Positions 46,472-55,577 of a stretch of 64,000 nt of DNA are shown one piece after another. This DNA is from Parabacteroides timonensis. GTDB taxonomy: Bacteria; Bacteroidota; Bacteroidia; Bacteroidales; Tannerellaceae. Made by a program: the position numbers and the translations under genes. Below the pieces are notes generated by a model, which did no database searches, was not told where the DNA came from, and saw nothing but the letters and a program-made list of their open reading frames with translations. Where the stretch lies: positions 2,683,807 through 2,747,806 of the forward strand of contig NZ_LT669941.1 of NCBI RefSeq assembly GCF_900128505.1. The letters run 5' to 3'. Positions within the stretch are counted from its first letter, which is position 1. Every line of letters starts with the position of its first letter.

Positions 46472-47650
46472 ATGAAGAAAGCAGGATGGGCAATACTTTT
46501 GATCGTATGTTGTATCGGCGGCTATCTGGTATTGCCCTCCAACTATTACCTGCGCCGTGCCCTTACGCATTTGTTACCAAAGATCGACCAGTATCCGATT
46601 TTTGAGAACCGCACGGTAAAGGCCGGTGATCCGCAACCTTGGAAACAGTCGGAGGCATATAATACGCTTTCCATTCCGGAAAAGTATTTGCCGGTATTCG
46701 ATGAACTGGGAACGGTGGCTTATGTTATTATCAAGGACAGCACATTGCTTTTCGAACAATATTGGGAAGACTACTCTCCGAAGTCGCACAGCAACTCCTT
46801 CTCGATGGCCAAAAGTATCGTTTCACTGGCTATTGGAGGAGCAATCGACGATGGATTTATAAAAAGCGTCGACCAGCCGGTCAGTGATTTTTATCCGGAA
46901 TTTCAAGGTTACAATAGAAAGCCTTTAACACTCCGCCACCTGTTGACGATGAGCGCGGGAGTTGACTTCAACGAAGCATATTCTTCTCCCTTTTCTCCCA
47001 CCACCAAACTATACTACGGCAACGATTTGCAGAAGATCGCATTTGACATGAAAGAAATAGAGGAGCCGGGCGTCAACTTTATCTATCAAAGTGGTGTAAC
47101 CCAGCTACTGGCTTTTATCGTAGAGAAAGCAACCGGAGAAAATATCAGTACTTATGTTTCCCGCAAATTCTGGACACCAATGAACGCGGAAGAAGATGCA
47201 CTCTGGAGTCTGGATAAAAAAGACGGTATCGAGAAGGCGTATTGCTGTTTCAACAGTAATGCTCGCGATTTCGCCCGCTTCGGACAACTGATACTGAATA
47301 ACGGTAACTGGAACGGTCAACAGCTTATCTCCGACTCTTACCTGAAGGAGGCTACGACACCCGACACCCATTTATTATTCAAAGAATATAATGAGACAAA
47401 CAATTGTTACGGGTTCCAGTTCTGGCACCTTACCTACAACGGTATGGAGATACCTTACATGCGTGGTATCCTCGGACAATACGTCTTCATCATCCCTGAA
47501 CTGAATGCCGTAGTCGTACGCCTCGGCCACAAACGCAGCGAAGCACGTTCCGAACAACATTATCCGGATGACATAGATACCTGGCTCGGAGCTGCTGTGG
47601 AAATGATGCAAGCCATTCAAAACAATAAAGATAATAACGAATCAAAATAA
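46472..47650 (+). CDS. Membrane-anchored beta-lactamase-family serine hydrolase
   Basis: 392 residues; N-terminal membrane segment (about 5-22), then the class C/esterase-like fold with Ser111 in SMAK (SxxK), YQSG as the second motif and a C-terminal IPYMRGILGQ region. More likely a periplasmic esterase or D-amino-acid peptidase than a drug-resistance enzyme. Start ATG follows the previous stop directly. Confidence 0.85.
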   Translation: MKKAGWAILLIVCCIGGYLVLPSNYYLRRALTHLLPKIDQYPIFENRTVKAGDPQPWKQSEAYNTLSIPEKYLPVFDELGTVAYVIIKDSTLLFEQYWEDYSPKSHSNSFSMAKSIVSLAIGGAIDDGFIKSVDQPVSDFYPEFQGYNRKPLTLRHLLTMSAGVDFNEAYSSPFSPTTKLYYGNDLQKIAFDMKEIEEPGVNFIYQSGVTQLLAFIVEKATGENISTYVSRKFWTPMNAEEDALWSLDKKDGIEKAYCCFNSNARDFARFGQLILNNGNWNGQQLISDSYLKEATTPDTHLLFKEYNETNNCYGFQFWHLTYNGMEIPYMRGILGQYVFIIPELNAVVVRLGHKRSEARSEQHYPDDIDTWLGAAVEMMQAIQNNKDNNESK

Positions 47651-47672
47651 ACACTCTAAATTAAATCGACAA

Positions 47673-48788
47673 ATGAAGAAGACAGTATTTACTGCGCCTG
47701 TCGCAGCATTATTACTCCTTTCTTGTGCACAAGCACCGCAAGACAAAGGTAAAGAGATTACTTACACACCACAGGCGCCCTACAACCCGCCGACGTATGT
47801 GTGTTACAAGGCTCCGGCTCCTATCAAAATCGATGGTAAACTGTCGGCTGAAGAATGGGACGCTATCCCCTGGACAACCGACTTTGTAGATATTGAAGGC
47901 GACAAACGCCCCCAACCTCTCCTACAGACACGGGCTAAAATGACTTACGACGACAATGGTATGTACTTCGCCGTCCTGATGGAAGAGCCTCATGTGTGGG
48001 CTACTATCACAGAACATGACGCCGTAATCTATCAGGATAACGACTTCGAAATATTCCTCAACCCGACAAACGATACACACAATTACCTAGAGTATGAAGT
48101 GAATGCTTTGGGTACGGAATGGGATCTGTTCCTGAGCAAACCTTACCGTGACGATCCTCAAGTCCTTAATAACTGGGAGTTTGCCGGTATGAAATCTGCC
48201 GTATATGTGGATGGTACGTTGAATAACCCGAAGGATACCGATAAGTCATGGAGCGTAGAGGTATTCATCCCCTGGTCTTCAGTCTATCAGGTTGCAAGAG
48301 GTAAAAAGGCTCCTGTTGCCGGCGAACATATCCGCACCAACTTTTCACGTGTGGAATGGACAACCGAAGTACAGGATGGCAAATACGTAAAAGTCCCCAT
48401 CAAAGGTGAAAACAAAATACGTGAATACAACTGGGTATGGGCTCCGACAGGGGTAATCAATATCCACATGCCGGAATACTGGGGATTTGTACAGATCTCA
48501 GACAAAGTGGCAGGAACGGGAGAAACTCCGTTTGTGAAAGACCCGAATGATGAAGTTAAGTGGCTTCTGCGTAACCTGTATTACCGTCAGAACGAGTATG
48601 CAGCGACATTCGGCGAATATGCTCCATCTGTAGCAGCTCTCAAACCGGAAGAATTATGTCCGGCAGAACAAGCAAAGCAGATCAGTCTGTTCAACACTCC
48701 TTCCATGTATGAAATCACATTACCCGGCACAGACGGTAATGTTTGGCATATCAGACAGGATGGATTGGTTTGGGCTTCTAAGAAATAA
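47673..48788 (+). CDS. Lipoprotein with family 9-type carbohydrate-binding domain
   Basis: 371 residues. Lipobox LLSC (Cys about 18), then a CBM9-like/DOMON fold (APIKIDGKLSAEEWDAIPW, then DNDFEIFLNPTNDTHNYLEYEVNALG and WSVEVFIPWSS). The last ~100 residues have no recognised fold. Probably surface-bound sugar recognition; no enzyme motif seen. Followed by the multi-hairpin element. Confidence 0.82.
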   Translation: MKKTVFTAPVAALLLLSCAQAPQDKGKEITYTPQAPYNPPTYVCYKAPAPIKIDGKLSAEEWDAIPWTTDFVDIEGDKRPQPLLQTRAKMTYDDNGMYFAVLMEEPHVWATITEHDAVIYQDNDFEIFLNPTNDTHNYLEYEVNALGTEWDLFLSKPYRDDPQVLNNWEFAGMKSAVYVDGTLNNPKDTDKSWSVEVFIPWSSVYQVARGKKAPVAGEHIRTNFSRVEWTTEVQDGKYVKVPIKGENKIREYNWVWAPTGVINIHMPEYWGFVQISDKVAGTGETPFVKDPNDEVKWLLRNLYYRQNEYAATFGEYAPSVAALKPEELCPAEQAKQISLFNTPSMYEITLPGTDGNVWHIRQDGLVWASKK

Positions 48789-48810
48789 AGAAGTAATGAT
48801 TTAGAAAAAA

Positions 48811-49053
48811 CTGAGCCTCATGCCGTAGGCTCTCTTTTGCCGTTTGCTTTAGCAAACGGATATCTAAATGCTACGGCTTTGCCGGATCCTCTGTGGGTTT
48901 TAACCCCGTTAATATAGGAAAGAAGCCCCGTTAATAAAGGGGCTTAAGCCCACAAAGGAAGAGGCTTTGCCTACTGTCTTTTATATCCGTCGGTTAAAAA
49001 CCGACGGCAAAATAGAGCCTGCGGCACAAGGCATTGCCTTGTAAAGAGAGAGG
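48811..49053. repeat. Multi-hairpin intergenic element (~240 bp)
   Basis: Successive perfect or near-perfect stems: GAGCCT-AGGCTC, CCGTTTGC-GCAAACGG, AGCCCC-GGGGCT nested within GTGGG-CCCAC, CCGTCGGTT-AACCGACGG and AAGGC-GCCTT. Two 22-bp rows beginning CCCCGTTAATA start at 48904 and 48926. It occupies almost the whole gap between the CBM9 protein and the HAD phosphatase. The modular look suggests a repeated genomic element, but only one copy is in this window. Confidence 0.8.
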
Positions 49054-49071
49054 ACTCAAATTTGACAATAA

Positions 49072-49722
49072 ATGAAACAATACAAATATCTCCTTTTCGA
49101 CCTCGACGGTACTATCACCGACTCAGAAACCGGAATCACGCGTTGTGTTGAATACGCACTAAACCATTTCGGCATTCAGGTAAATGACTTACGGGAATTA
49201 ACCCCTTTCATCGGCCCTCCCCTCCTTGACTCGTTCAAGGATTTTTACAACTTCACCGATGAACAAGCAATCATTGCCACCGACAAATACAGGGAAAGAT
49301 ATGCCGACAAAGGCATTCTGGAAAACGAATTATATCCGGGAATCAAAGAATTACTGGCTGATGCTCAAAAAAACGGCAGAACAGTGATACTGGCCACTTC
49401 CAAACCGGAAATATTTGCCAAACGCATCCTCAATCATTTCGGGTTGAGCAACTATTTCTCCTTTGTCGCCGGTAGCGGCCTGGACGGTTCTCTTCATACT
49501 AAAACAGATGTTATCAATTACATCTTACAATCGAACAATATAACCGATCTGAGCTCTGTTGTAATGATAGGCGATCGGAAACACGATATCATCGGAGCAA
49601 AAAACGTAGGAATTGACTCTATCGGCGTCTTATACGGTTTCGGAGATTATAAAGAACTATCAGAAGCCGGAGCAGACCATATCGTAGAAGATATCCCGGC
49701 ACTCCGTAAATTACTCTTATAG
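49072..49722 (+). CDS. HAD-family phosphatase (phosphoglycolate-phosphatase-like)
   Basis: 216 residues. DxDGT motif in FDLDGTITDS (Asp9, Asp11), helical cap (about 15-80), ATSKPE (motif II/III area) and MIGDRKHDIIGAKN with the acidic motif IV. Substrate may be phosphoglycolate or another small phosphate ester. Confidence 0.9.
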   Translation: MKQYKYLLFDLDGTITDSETGITRCVEYALNHFGIQVNDLRELTPFIGPPLLDSFKDFYNFTDEQAIIATDKYRERYADKGILENELYPGIKELLADAQKNGRTVILATSKPEIFAKRILNHFGLSNYFSFVAGSGLDGSLHTKTDVINYILQSNNITDLSSVVMIGDRKHDIIGAKNVGIDSIGVLYGFGDYKELSEAGADHIVEDIPALRKLLL

Positions 49723-49761
49723 CAGTAATTTACGGAATATATCATATTTCTCCCATCTATA

Positions 49762-50349
49762 TCAATAACACAAACCAATCAGATACCGGCAAAGAATATC
49801 CCCACCAAACACAGCCACACAATAGAGAATACCCAACGAATACCCTTTCAGATTACAGGAAACCTTCAACGCTTTGAACATCCAGACTAATACCCAGACC
49901 AGAAATATCACACCGATCAATGAAAGCCATATTCCTACCAGAAAACCTGGTTGTGCCAACAATTCTGTCGGCGGCACATTCATATCTACTTTTGCCAGAT
50001 TTTGCATCGGTGGCAACATATTGAACAAATTCATAAAAATGAAAGGAATCTGGGCAAAAGCGACTGTCCCTAACACATCGATCACCCTGATCCGGGAACG
50101 CGACAAAATCAATCCCCCCAGATAAAACAAAACAGCCGGTACAATCCAAACCACCAGATGTTCGACAGCATAACACCACCAGGCCGGATTCGGAGCCGGC
50201 CCAAAATGCAGTAAACCATGATAATGCCATCCGGAAAGATAACTGATAATAGTGGAGATAACCATTCCCAAAAGTCCCCACCCTAACGCTTGAAAACCGG
50301 CAATCCATTCAAACGGATTAATAAGAAAATTCAACCATTGTTTTTTCAT
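49762..50349 (-). CDS. Yip1-like multi-pass membrane protein
   Basis: 195 residues with about five hydrophobic segments. N-terminal NFLINPFEWIAG and the LGTVAFAQIPFIFMNLFNM segment resemble the bacterial Yip1 domain. Function unknown. It starts 2 bp after the DUF2089 stop, so the two are one message and the DUF2089 protein probably regulates or partners it. Confidence 0.75.
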   Translation of the reverse strand: MKKQWLNFLINPFEWIAGFQALGWGLLGMVISTIISYLSGWHYHGLLHFGPAPNPAWWCYAVEHLVVWIVPAVLFYLGGLILSRSRIRVIDVLGTVAFAQIPFIFMNLFNMLPPMQNLAKVDMNVPPTELLAQPGFLVGIWLSLIGVIFLVWVLVWMFKALKVSCNLKGYSLGILYCVAVFGGDILCRYLIGLCY

Positions 50350-50351
50350 AA

Positions 50352-50630
50352 CTATTCAATCTTATTTAATTTATCAATCAGATCATCCAAGATATTCCTG
50401 ACAGTCGGATAACTCACCCCCATATTCTTCGCCATATCTTTCAAACTGCCGCTCGACTTGATAAAATCAACGATAAACAGTTGCTCCTTCTCGGTCAACC
50501 TTGCCAAAGGAGGCAGCTCAAAGTTTCCACAGACCTCTGTATCACATTGTTCGCAAAACAACCGTCCCACTCTCAGGGGAGAATCACAGGCCGGACATTG
50601 CAAGGGTAATCGTTTCTTTTTCTCATCCAT
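50352..50630 (-). CDS. DUF2089 zinc-ribbon/HTH protein
   Basis: 92 residues from ATG 50630 (the frame opens at a TTG 9 nt earlier). Zinc ribbon CPACDSPL...CEQCD (about 12-34) and a helix-turn-helix near SLKDMAKNMGVSYPTVRNILDDL. A probable transcription regulator of its own operon. Confidence 0.87.
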   Translation of the reverse strand: MDEKKKRLPLQCPACDSPLRVGRLFCEQCDTEVCGNFELPPLARLTEKEQLFIVDFIKSSGSLKDMAKNMGVSYPTVRNILDDLIDKLNKIE

Positions 50631-50669
50631 TTTATTCAATCTTTACGCAACAAAGATAATAACATATTC

Positions 50670-50740
50670 AATATTATTAATTATAATATAAATATTATTC
50701 ATACATGAACAAATATTATTACACAATACTATTCTATTAC
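50670..50740. repeat. AT-rich tandem array, 21-bp period
   Basis: AATATTATT begins at 50670, 50691 and 50712, exactly 21 bp apart, with a weaker fourth unit after 50733. It lies in the divergent gap between DUF2089 and the Crp-type regulator. Confidence 0.65.
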
Positions 50741-50852
50741 ATGCAATATCCGATTCGAATAAAAGCGTCTCTTATTTAGATTGATTAATCTACTTTATCA
50801 CCTTTTCTATGAAAATATCTTCCCGATAGGGGAAATGTTACGTTATTCCTCT

Positions 50853-50860
50853 TATTTTTG
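50853..50860 (+). promoter_or_regulatory. -7 element of Crp-type regulator
   Basis: TATTTTTG (TAnnTTTG) ends only 6 bp before the first ATG, implying a leaderless or nearly leaderless message. Confidence 0.45.
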
Positions 50861-50866
50861 CAAAGG

Positions 50867-51454
50867 ATGGAAAATAATCAAGAATCTCTTATGGTAAATA
50901 TTATAGACAAGATAAACTCTTCATACCCAATTTCCGATACAACGATACAAACATTGAAAGAACATGTCACTTTATGCCATTTCCCTAAAAAGTATCAGTT
51001 GATAAAGGCAAATATGTTTTGCAAATCGGCCTACTTCATCGAGAAAGGCATGACTCGTTCCTTTTGGCTGGTGAATGGAGAGGAAATAACCACTTCTTTT
51101 GCCTATGAAGGAAGTATTGTCTTTAGTATGGACGAGTTATATTATAATAAGGTAAGTGAAGAGTTCGTAGAAACACTTGAAGATGTAGTCGCCTATCAAA
51201 TATCATTGACCGATTTACTTCAGCTTTTTCAAACCAATATCGAACTGTCCAATTGGGGTAGGGTCATTCATCAAAATGAATACAGACGTTTACATCGTTC
51301 ACATAAAGAACGTCTTACGTTGTCCGCAAAGGAAAGATTTGAAGAGTTCAAACAACAATTTCCTGAAGTATATCAGCGCGTACAATTAGGGTATATTGCT
51401 TCCTATCTGGGGATAACACCATCGACACTCAGCCGCCTCAGAGCACAGAAATAA
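50867..51454 (+). CDS. Crp/Fnr-type transcription regulator
   Basis: 195 residues from ATG 50867 (MENNQESL). N-terminal cyclic-nucleotide-binding-like beta-roll (about 20-120) and a C-terminal helix-turn-helix with LGYIASYLGITPSTLSRLR. No cysteine cluster for an FNR iron-sulfur centre. The -7 box at 50853-50860 would start the transcript almost on this ATG, so MVNIIDKIN (50891) is an alternative start. Confidence 0.86.
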   Translation: MENNQESLMVNIIDKINSSYPISDTTIQTLKEHVTLCHFPKKYQLIKANMFCKSAYFIEKGMTRSFWLVNGEEITTSFAYEGSIVFSMDELYYNKVSEEFVETLEDVVAYQISLTDLLQLFQTNIELSNWGRVIHQNEYRRLHRSHKERLTLSAKERFEEFKQQFPEVYQRVQLGYIASYLGITPSTLSRLRAQK

Positions 51455-51507
51455 TCATTATCCGGTAAAATTTGACATAGGACAAATTTTAGGACACATA
51501 AGTTTTA

Positions 51508-51515
51508 TAATTTTG
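51508..51515 (+). promoter_or_regulatory. -7 element of acyltransferase gene
   Basis: TAATTTTG (TAnnTTTG), 49 bp before the ATG at 51565; no clear -33. Confidence 0.45.
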
Positions 51516-51564
51516 GAGCTTCGTAAGTTACACGTAATAATAATCTAAATAATAAACTCTTATC

Positions 51565-52716
51565 ATGCAAAACATTTCTTCCGCTGCGTTTACAGACAGT
51601 AAACCTCATTACGATCTTCTCGACGGATTAAGAGGAGTAGCAGCACTTTTAGTCGTATGGTACCACGTCTTCGAAGGCTACGCTTTCGCCGGAGGCACTA
51701 CCATCGACAGTATCAATCATGGTTATCTGGCAGTGGATTTCTTCTTTATCCTGTCCGGTTTCGTTATCGGCTATGCTTATGACGACCGCTGGTCGAAGAC
51801 ACTGACTATGAAAGATTTCTTTAAACGCCGTTTGATCCGTCTTCACCCGATGGTTATCATGGGAGCGGTTCTGGGAGTTATCTCTTTCCTGATTCAAGGC
51901 AGTGTAAAATGGGACGGGACACACGTCTCTATCTCCCTGGTCATGTTATCCCTACTTTGTTCATTGTTCTTCATTCCCGCCATACCGGGAGCCAATTATG
52001 AGGTCAGAGGAAATGGTGAAATGTTCCCACTGAACGGTCCCAGCTGGTCGTTGTTCTTCGAGTATATCGGCAATATTCTTTACGCCCTGTTCATTCGCCG
52101 TTTGTCAACCAAAGCATTGACTGTTGTCGTCTTTTTGATGGGCGCGGCACTGGCAGCATTCGCCACCCTCGACGTATCCGGTTACGGTAATATCGGAGTC
52201 GGCTGGACATTGGACGGCGTAAATTTTGTAGGCGGATTATTACGCATGCTCTTCCCCTTTTCTATGGGTATGCTTTTATCCCGTAACTTCAAACCTATCA
52301 AGGTGAGAGGTGCATTCTGGATATGTTCGATCATATTACTGGGATTGTTCTCTGTACCATTCGTGGAAGGGACAGACCCGATTTCCATGAACGGACTTTA
52401 TGAATCATTTTGTATCATCCTGATTTTCCCTATTCTTATCTGGGTGGGAGCATCGGGAACCACTACCGATACGAAGTCGACAAAGATATGTAAATTCCTG
52501 GGAGACATCTCTTTCCCACTCTATATCATACATTATCCTGTAATGTACCTGTTCTATGCCTGGTTGATCGACAAAGAACTTTACACACTCGCAGAGACCT
52601 GGCAGGTTGTCTTGTGTGTTTGTGCTTTAAATATAGTTTTAGCTTATTTATGCCTGAAACTATATGACGAACCGGTTAGAAAATGGTTAAGTAAGAAGTT
52701 CCTAGCCAGAAAATAA
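51565..52716 (+). CDS. Acyltransferase-3 family integral membrane protein (OafA-like)
   Basis: 383 residues, about ten membrane helices. YDLLDGLRGVAALLVVWYHVF near the N-terminus with the catalytic His, RRLIRLHP, and FLGDISFPLYIIHYPVMY near the C-terminus are family hallmarks. Transfers acetyl or other acyl groups to cell-surface sugars or lipids; acceptor unknown. Confidence 0.9.
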   Translation: MQNISSAAFTDSKPHYDLLDGLRGVAALLVVWYHVFEGYAFAGGTTIDSINHGYLAVDFFFILSGFVIGYAYDDRWSKTLTMKDFFKRRLIRLHPMVIMGAVLGVISFLIQGSVKWDGTHVSISLVMLSLLCSLFFIPAIPGANYEVRGNGEMFPLNGPSWSLFFEYIGNILYALFIRRLSTKALTVVVFLMGAALAAFATLDVSGYGNIGVGWTLDGVNFVGGLLRMLFPFSMGMLLSRNFKPIKVRGAFWICSIILLGLFSVPFVEGTDPISMNGLYESFCIILIFPILIWVGASGTTTDTKSTKICKFLGDISFPLYIIHYPVMYLFYAWLIDKELYTLAETWQVVLCVCALNIVLAYLCLKLYDEPVRKWLSKKFLARK

Positions 52717-52723
52717 GAAATAC

Positions 52724-52797
52724 TTCATCCGAAAGGGATTTTAGTTTCATCCGAAAGAAATATCATATTCATTCGGGAGAAACTGAAATTCCTTTCG
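52724..52797. repeat. Four tandem ~22-bp units (TTCATCCGAAAG type)
   Basis: Units begin at 52724, 52746, 52768 and 52789 (22, 22, 21 bp): TTCATCCGAAAG twice, TTCATTCGGGAG, then TTCCTTTCG. The first and last portions also form an inverted repeat (AAAGGGATTTTAGTTTC against GAAACTGAAATTCCTTT) that could act as a terminator for the acyltransferase gene. Confidence 0.85.
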
Positions 52798-52858
52798 TTT
52801 TTTCCGGCTATTTATCGTAAGTTTGTGAACCAATATAAACTTACAAACTAAATATATC

Positions 52859-54259
52859 ATGAAACAAAACAACCTATGGATAACTGCCCTCGCATTGGGT
52901 ATTACGTTATCCGCCTTCGGACAGCAGACCGACAAAGGAATCTCTCCGAAAATGCTGCAACAGATCAAACAATCGTACAAAGGAACTCCTACCGACAAGG
53001 CTATCCATAACGCCATCAGTAACAACGACATCAATAAGCTGGCAGTAAATGCCGACAGCAAAAACAATTTCGATACTTACTTCTCTAATAAAGTAAACAG
53101 TAAAGGTATTACCAATCAAAAGTCTTCCGGCCGTTGCTGGTTGTTTACCGGTTTGAACGTATTCCGGGCACAGGCGATCGCGAAATATAATATGGGAGAT
53201 TTCCAATTCTCACAGAATTATTCCTTCTTCTGGGACCAGTTGGAAAAAGCCAATCTGTTCCTGCAAGGGATCATCGACACACGCGAGAAACCGATGGATG
53301 ACAAAATGGTGGAATGGTTATTCAAAAATCCGCTTAGTGACGGAGGACAATTCACCGGCATATCCGATATCCTGGGTAAATATGGCGTAGTTCCCGCTGA
53401 CGTAATGGTGGAAACCCATAGTAGCGAAAGTACGGGAAGAATGGCCAACCTGATCGGTCTTAAGTTAAAAGAGTTCGGCCTGCAACTGCGCGACCAGTCT
53501 GCCAAAGGAGCCAAAGTGGCTGCATTGGAAAAAGACAAAACAGAAATGTTGGGAACCATTTACCGGATGCTGGTCCTCAACCTGGGTGAACCGCCTACGA
53601 AATTTACCTGGACTCGCAAAGATGCACAAGGCAACCCGGTTGAAACAAAAGAATATACTCCTCAATCATTCTTCGATGAATATATCGGCAAAGACCTGAC
53701 AAACAATTATGTCATGCTGATGAACGATCCGAGCCGTGAATACTATAAGTTATATGAGATCGATTTCGACCGTCACCGTTATGACGGAAAGAACTGGACT
53801 TACGTGAACCTGCCGATCGAAGAGATCAAAGAGATGGCTATCGCCTCTATCAAAGACAGTACAATGATGTATTTCTCTTGCGACGTAGGTAAATTCTTCG
53901 ATCGTGAACGGGGTCTGTTGGATGTGAACTATTACGACTACGGTTCACTGATGGGAACTACTTTCGGTATGGATAAGAAACAGCGTATCCAAACATTCGC
54001 CAGCGGATCGTCACATGCTATGACCTTGATGGCTGTCGATCTCGACGCAAACGGTACACCTAAAAAATGGATGGTAGAAAACAGCTGGGGACCGGGTGCC
54101 AACAGCGGCCACCTGATTATGACCGACGAATGGTTCAACGAATATATGTTCCGCCTGGTAGTCGAAAAGAAATATATCACCGACAAAGTGAAAGACGTTC
54201 TCAAACAAACACCGACCCGCCTTCCGGCCTGGGATCCGATGTTTACAGACGAAAATTAA
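52859..54259 (+). CDS. Exported C1B (bleomycin-hydrolase-family) aminopeptidase
   Basis: 466 residues with a signal peptide ending AFGQQ (about residue 21), unlike the cytoplasmic PepC of other bacteria. Papain-like catalytic residues are all present: Cys in QKSSGRCWLFTG (about 86-97), His in SSHAMTLMAV and Asn in VENSWGPG. Followed by a strong terminator. Confidence 0.93.
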   Translation: MKQNNLWITALALGITLSAFGQQTDKGISPKMLQQIKQSYKGTPTDKAIHNAISNNDINKLAVNADSKNNFDTYFSNKVNSKGITNQKSSGRCWLFTGLNVFRAQAIAKYNMGDFQFSQNYSFFWDQLEKANLFLQGIIDTREKPMDDKMVEWLFKNPLSDGGQFTGISDILGKYGVVPADVMVETHSSESTGRMANLIGLKLKEFGLQLRDQSAKGAKVAALEKDKTEMLGTIYRMLVLNLGEPPTKFTWTRKDAQGNPVETKEYTPQSFFDEYIGKDLTNNYVMLMNDPSREYYKLYEIDFDRHRYDGKNWTYVNLPIEEIKEMAIASIKDSTMMYFSCDVGKFFDRERGLLDVNYYDYGSLMGTTFGMDKKQRIQTFASGSSHAMTLMAVDLDANGTPKKWMVENSWGPGANSGHLIMTDEWFNEYMFRLVVEKKYITDKVKDVLKQTPTRLPAWDPMFTDEN

Positions 54260-54280
54260 GAATTGAATTGAAGAACGAAG

Positions 54281-54322
54281 AAAAACAACCCCGGCAGATT
54301 ATTGGTCTGTCGGGGTTGTTTT
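54281..54322. terminator. Terminator after C1B peptidase
   Basis: AAAAACAACCCCGGCAGA pairs with TCTGTCGGGGTTGTTTT around a 7-nt loop; can serve both convergent genes. Confidence 0.9.
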
Positions 54323-54333
54323 ATCAATGTTTC

Positions 54334-55530
54334 CTAATTACTTCTTTTATTGTTTTTACTTCCTATCCAAGTTCCTTGTTTCCACAAATACTCCAAAGGT
54401 CCTTGTTTATGGCGTGACAACCAATAACGGCTGAATAGCCATTGAGCGGAGAAAATAAACAATCCGATAAGCAAAGTCGCTGTAGCCCCGGTAACACGAT
54501 ACAATCCCAAGCCAAATCCATAATAAATACATACTCCTATAATAGACTGCGAAATATAGTTTGTCAGGCTCATACGCCCATAAGGTATAATAAACTTTTG
54601 CCAGTTACACCCATTCTCCTTTTTAAACCAAATCAGCACAAAGATCGAAACCAAAATTAGCATAAAAGCAAAATTGCTAAGAGATTGTGTTATTATCTTA
54701 TATGGAAGCAATACGGATGGATTGCCTATATGTTCGGGGACAAAAACCCGAAGCAGATAAAGTGGTATGAATGCCAATACACCTATACCCAAGATACGTT
54801 TCCAGAAACCAATTGTACGATCACTCCTTATGAAAGATCCATTACGTCCTAATAACATTCCAAACATAAACAAGGCCGATGTCTGAAACAACCGTCCATT
54901 TTCTACTTGCCAGAAATTACTATATAATTGTCCATCCCATATATTACTGCGCAAGACCTCCCCAAAAGAACCATTCATAGTTACCCCTCCTACCCGTTCT
55001 GAATAGATCATGAATCTATTTCCGACAGCGACATAATCCGGGTCAAATAACGCATACAACATTCTGCCCCATTCAAAAGGCTGAAGCAACAAACAGACAG
55101 CGATCCAAAAAACAATTTTATCTTTCAGTTTACATACCGGAATAAGTACAAAACCAGCAACGGCATAGAGTACCAGGATATCACCATTATAAAATAAAGC
55201 ATGAAGCTGGGCAAACAAGAACAACAGAACCAACCGCCAGGCAAAACGTCCCCGAAAATCGATCCCTTTTTGTTCCGCATGATGAAACTGAATATAGAAG
55301 CTGAAACCAAAAAGCAAGGAGAAAGTAGCATAAGCCTTTCCACTGAACAGAAAGAAAAAGCTATCCCACATCCATTTGTCCAGAACCTGCAACCAAGCCG
55401 GCTGAAACTCCGGAATGAAATAAATATTATAATGTTCAAGATTATGCAACAACACAATCGCCAACAAAGCAAAACCACGAAGCGCATCTACTACATTCAA
55501 GCGTTCGGATTTTTGAATAGTATGCATCAT
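54334..55530 (-). CDS. DUF418 (YeiB-like) membrane protein
   Basis: 398 residues, about nine membrane helices. N-terminal RLNVVDALRGFALLAIVLLHN and C-terminal PYGRMSLTNYISQSIIGV are the family's marker segments. Distantly related to acyltransferase-3 proteins; function unknown. 47 bp after GH92 gene end, possibly co-transcribed. Confidence 0.88.
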   Translation of the reverse strand: MMHTIQKSERLNVVDALRGFALLAIVLLHNLEHYNIYFIPEFQPAWLQVLDKWMWDSFFFLFSGKAYATFSLLFGFSFYIQFHHAEQKGIDFRGRFAWRLVLLFLFAQLHALFYNGDILVLYAVAGFVLIPVCKLKDKIVFWIAVCLLLQPFEWGRMLYALFDPDYVAVGNRFMIYSERVGGVTMNGSFGEVLRSNIWDGQLYSNFWQVENGRLFQTSALFMFGMLLGRNGSFIRSDRTIGFWKRILGIGVLAFIPLYLLRVFVPEHIGNPSVLLPYKIITQSLSNFAFMLILVSIFVLIWFKKENGCNWQKFIIPYGRMSLTNYISQSIIGVCIYYGFGLGLYRVTGATATLLIGLFIFSAQWLFSRYWLSRHKQGPLEYLWKQGTWIGSKNNKRSN

Positions 55531-55577
55531 TTCTTATTTATGTATCAGATATTCAATCTATATAAAAGTCTTTTATC

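Noticed and set aside
46472..47650. Antibiotic-resistance beta-lactamase
   Set aside because: It has a membrane anchor, YxS rather than the typical class C YxN, and a metabolic-gene context; an esterase/peptidase role is more likely.
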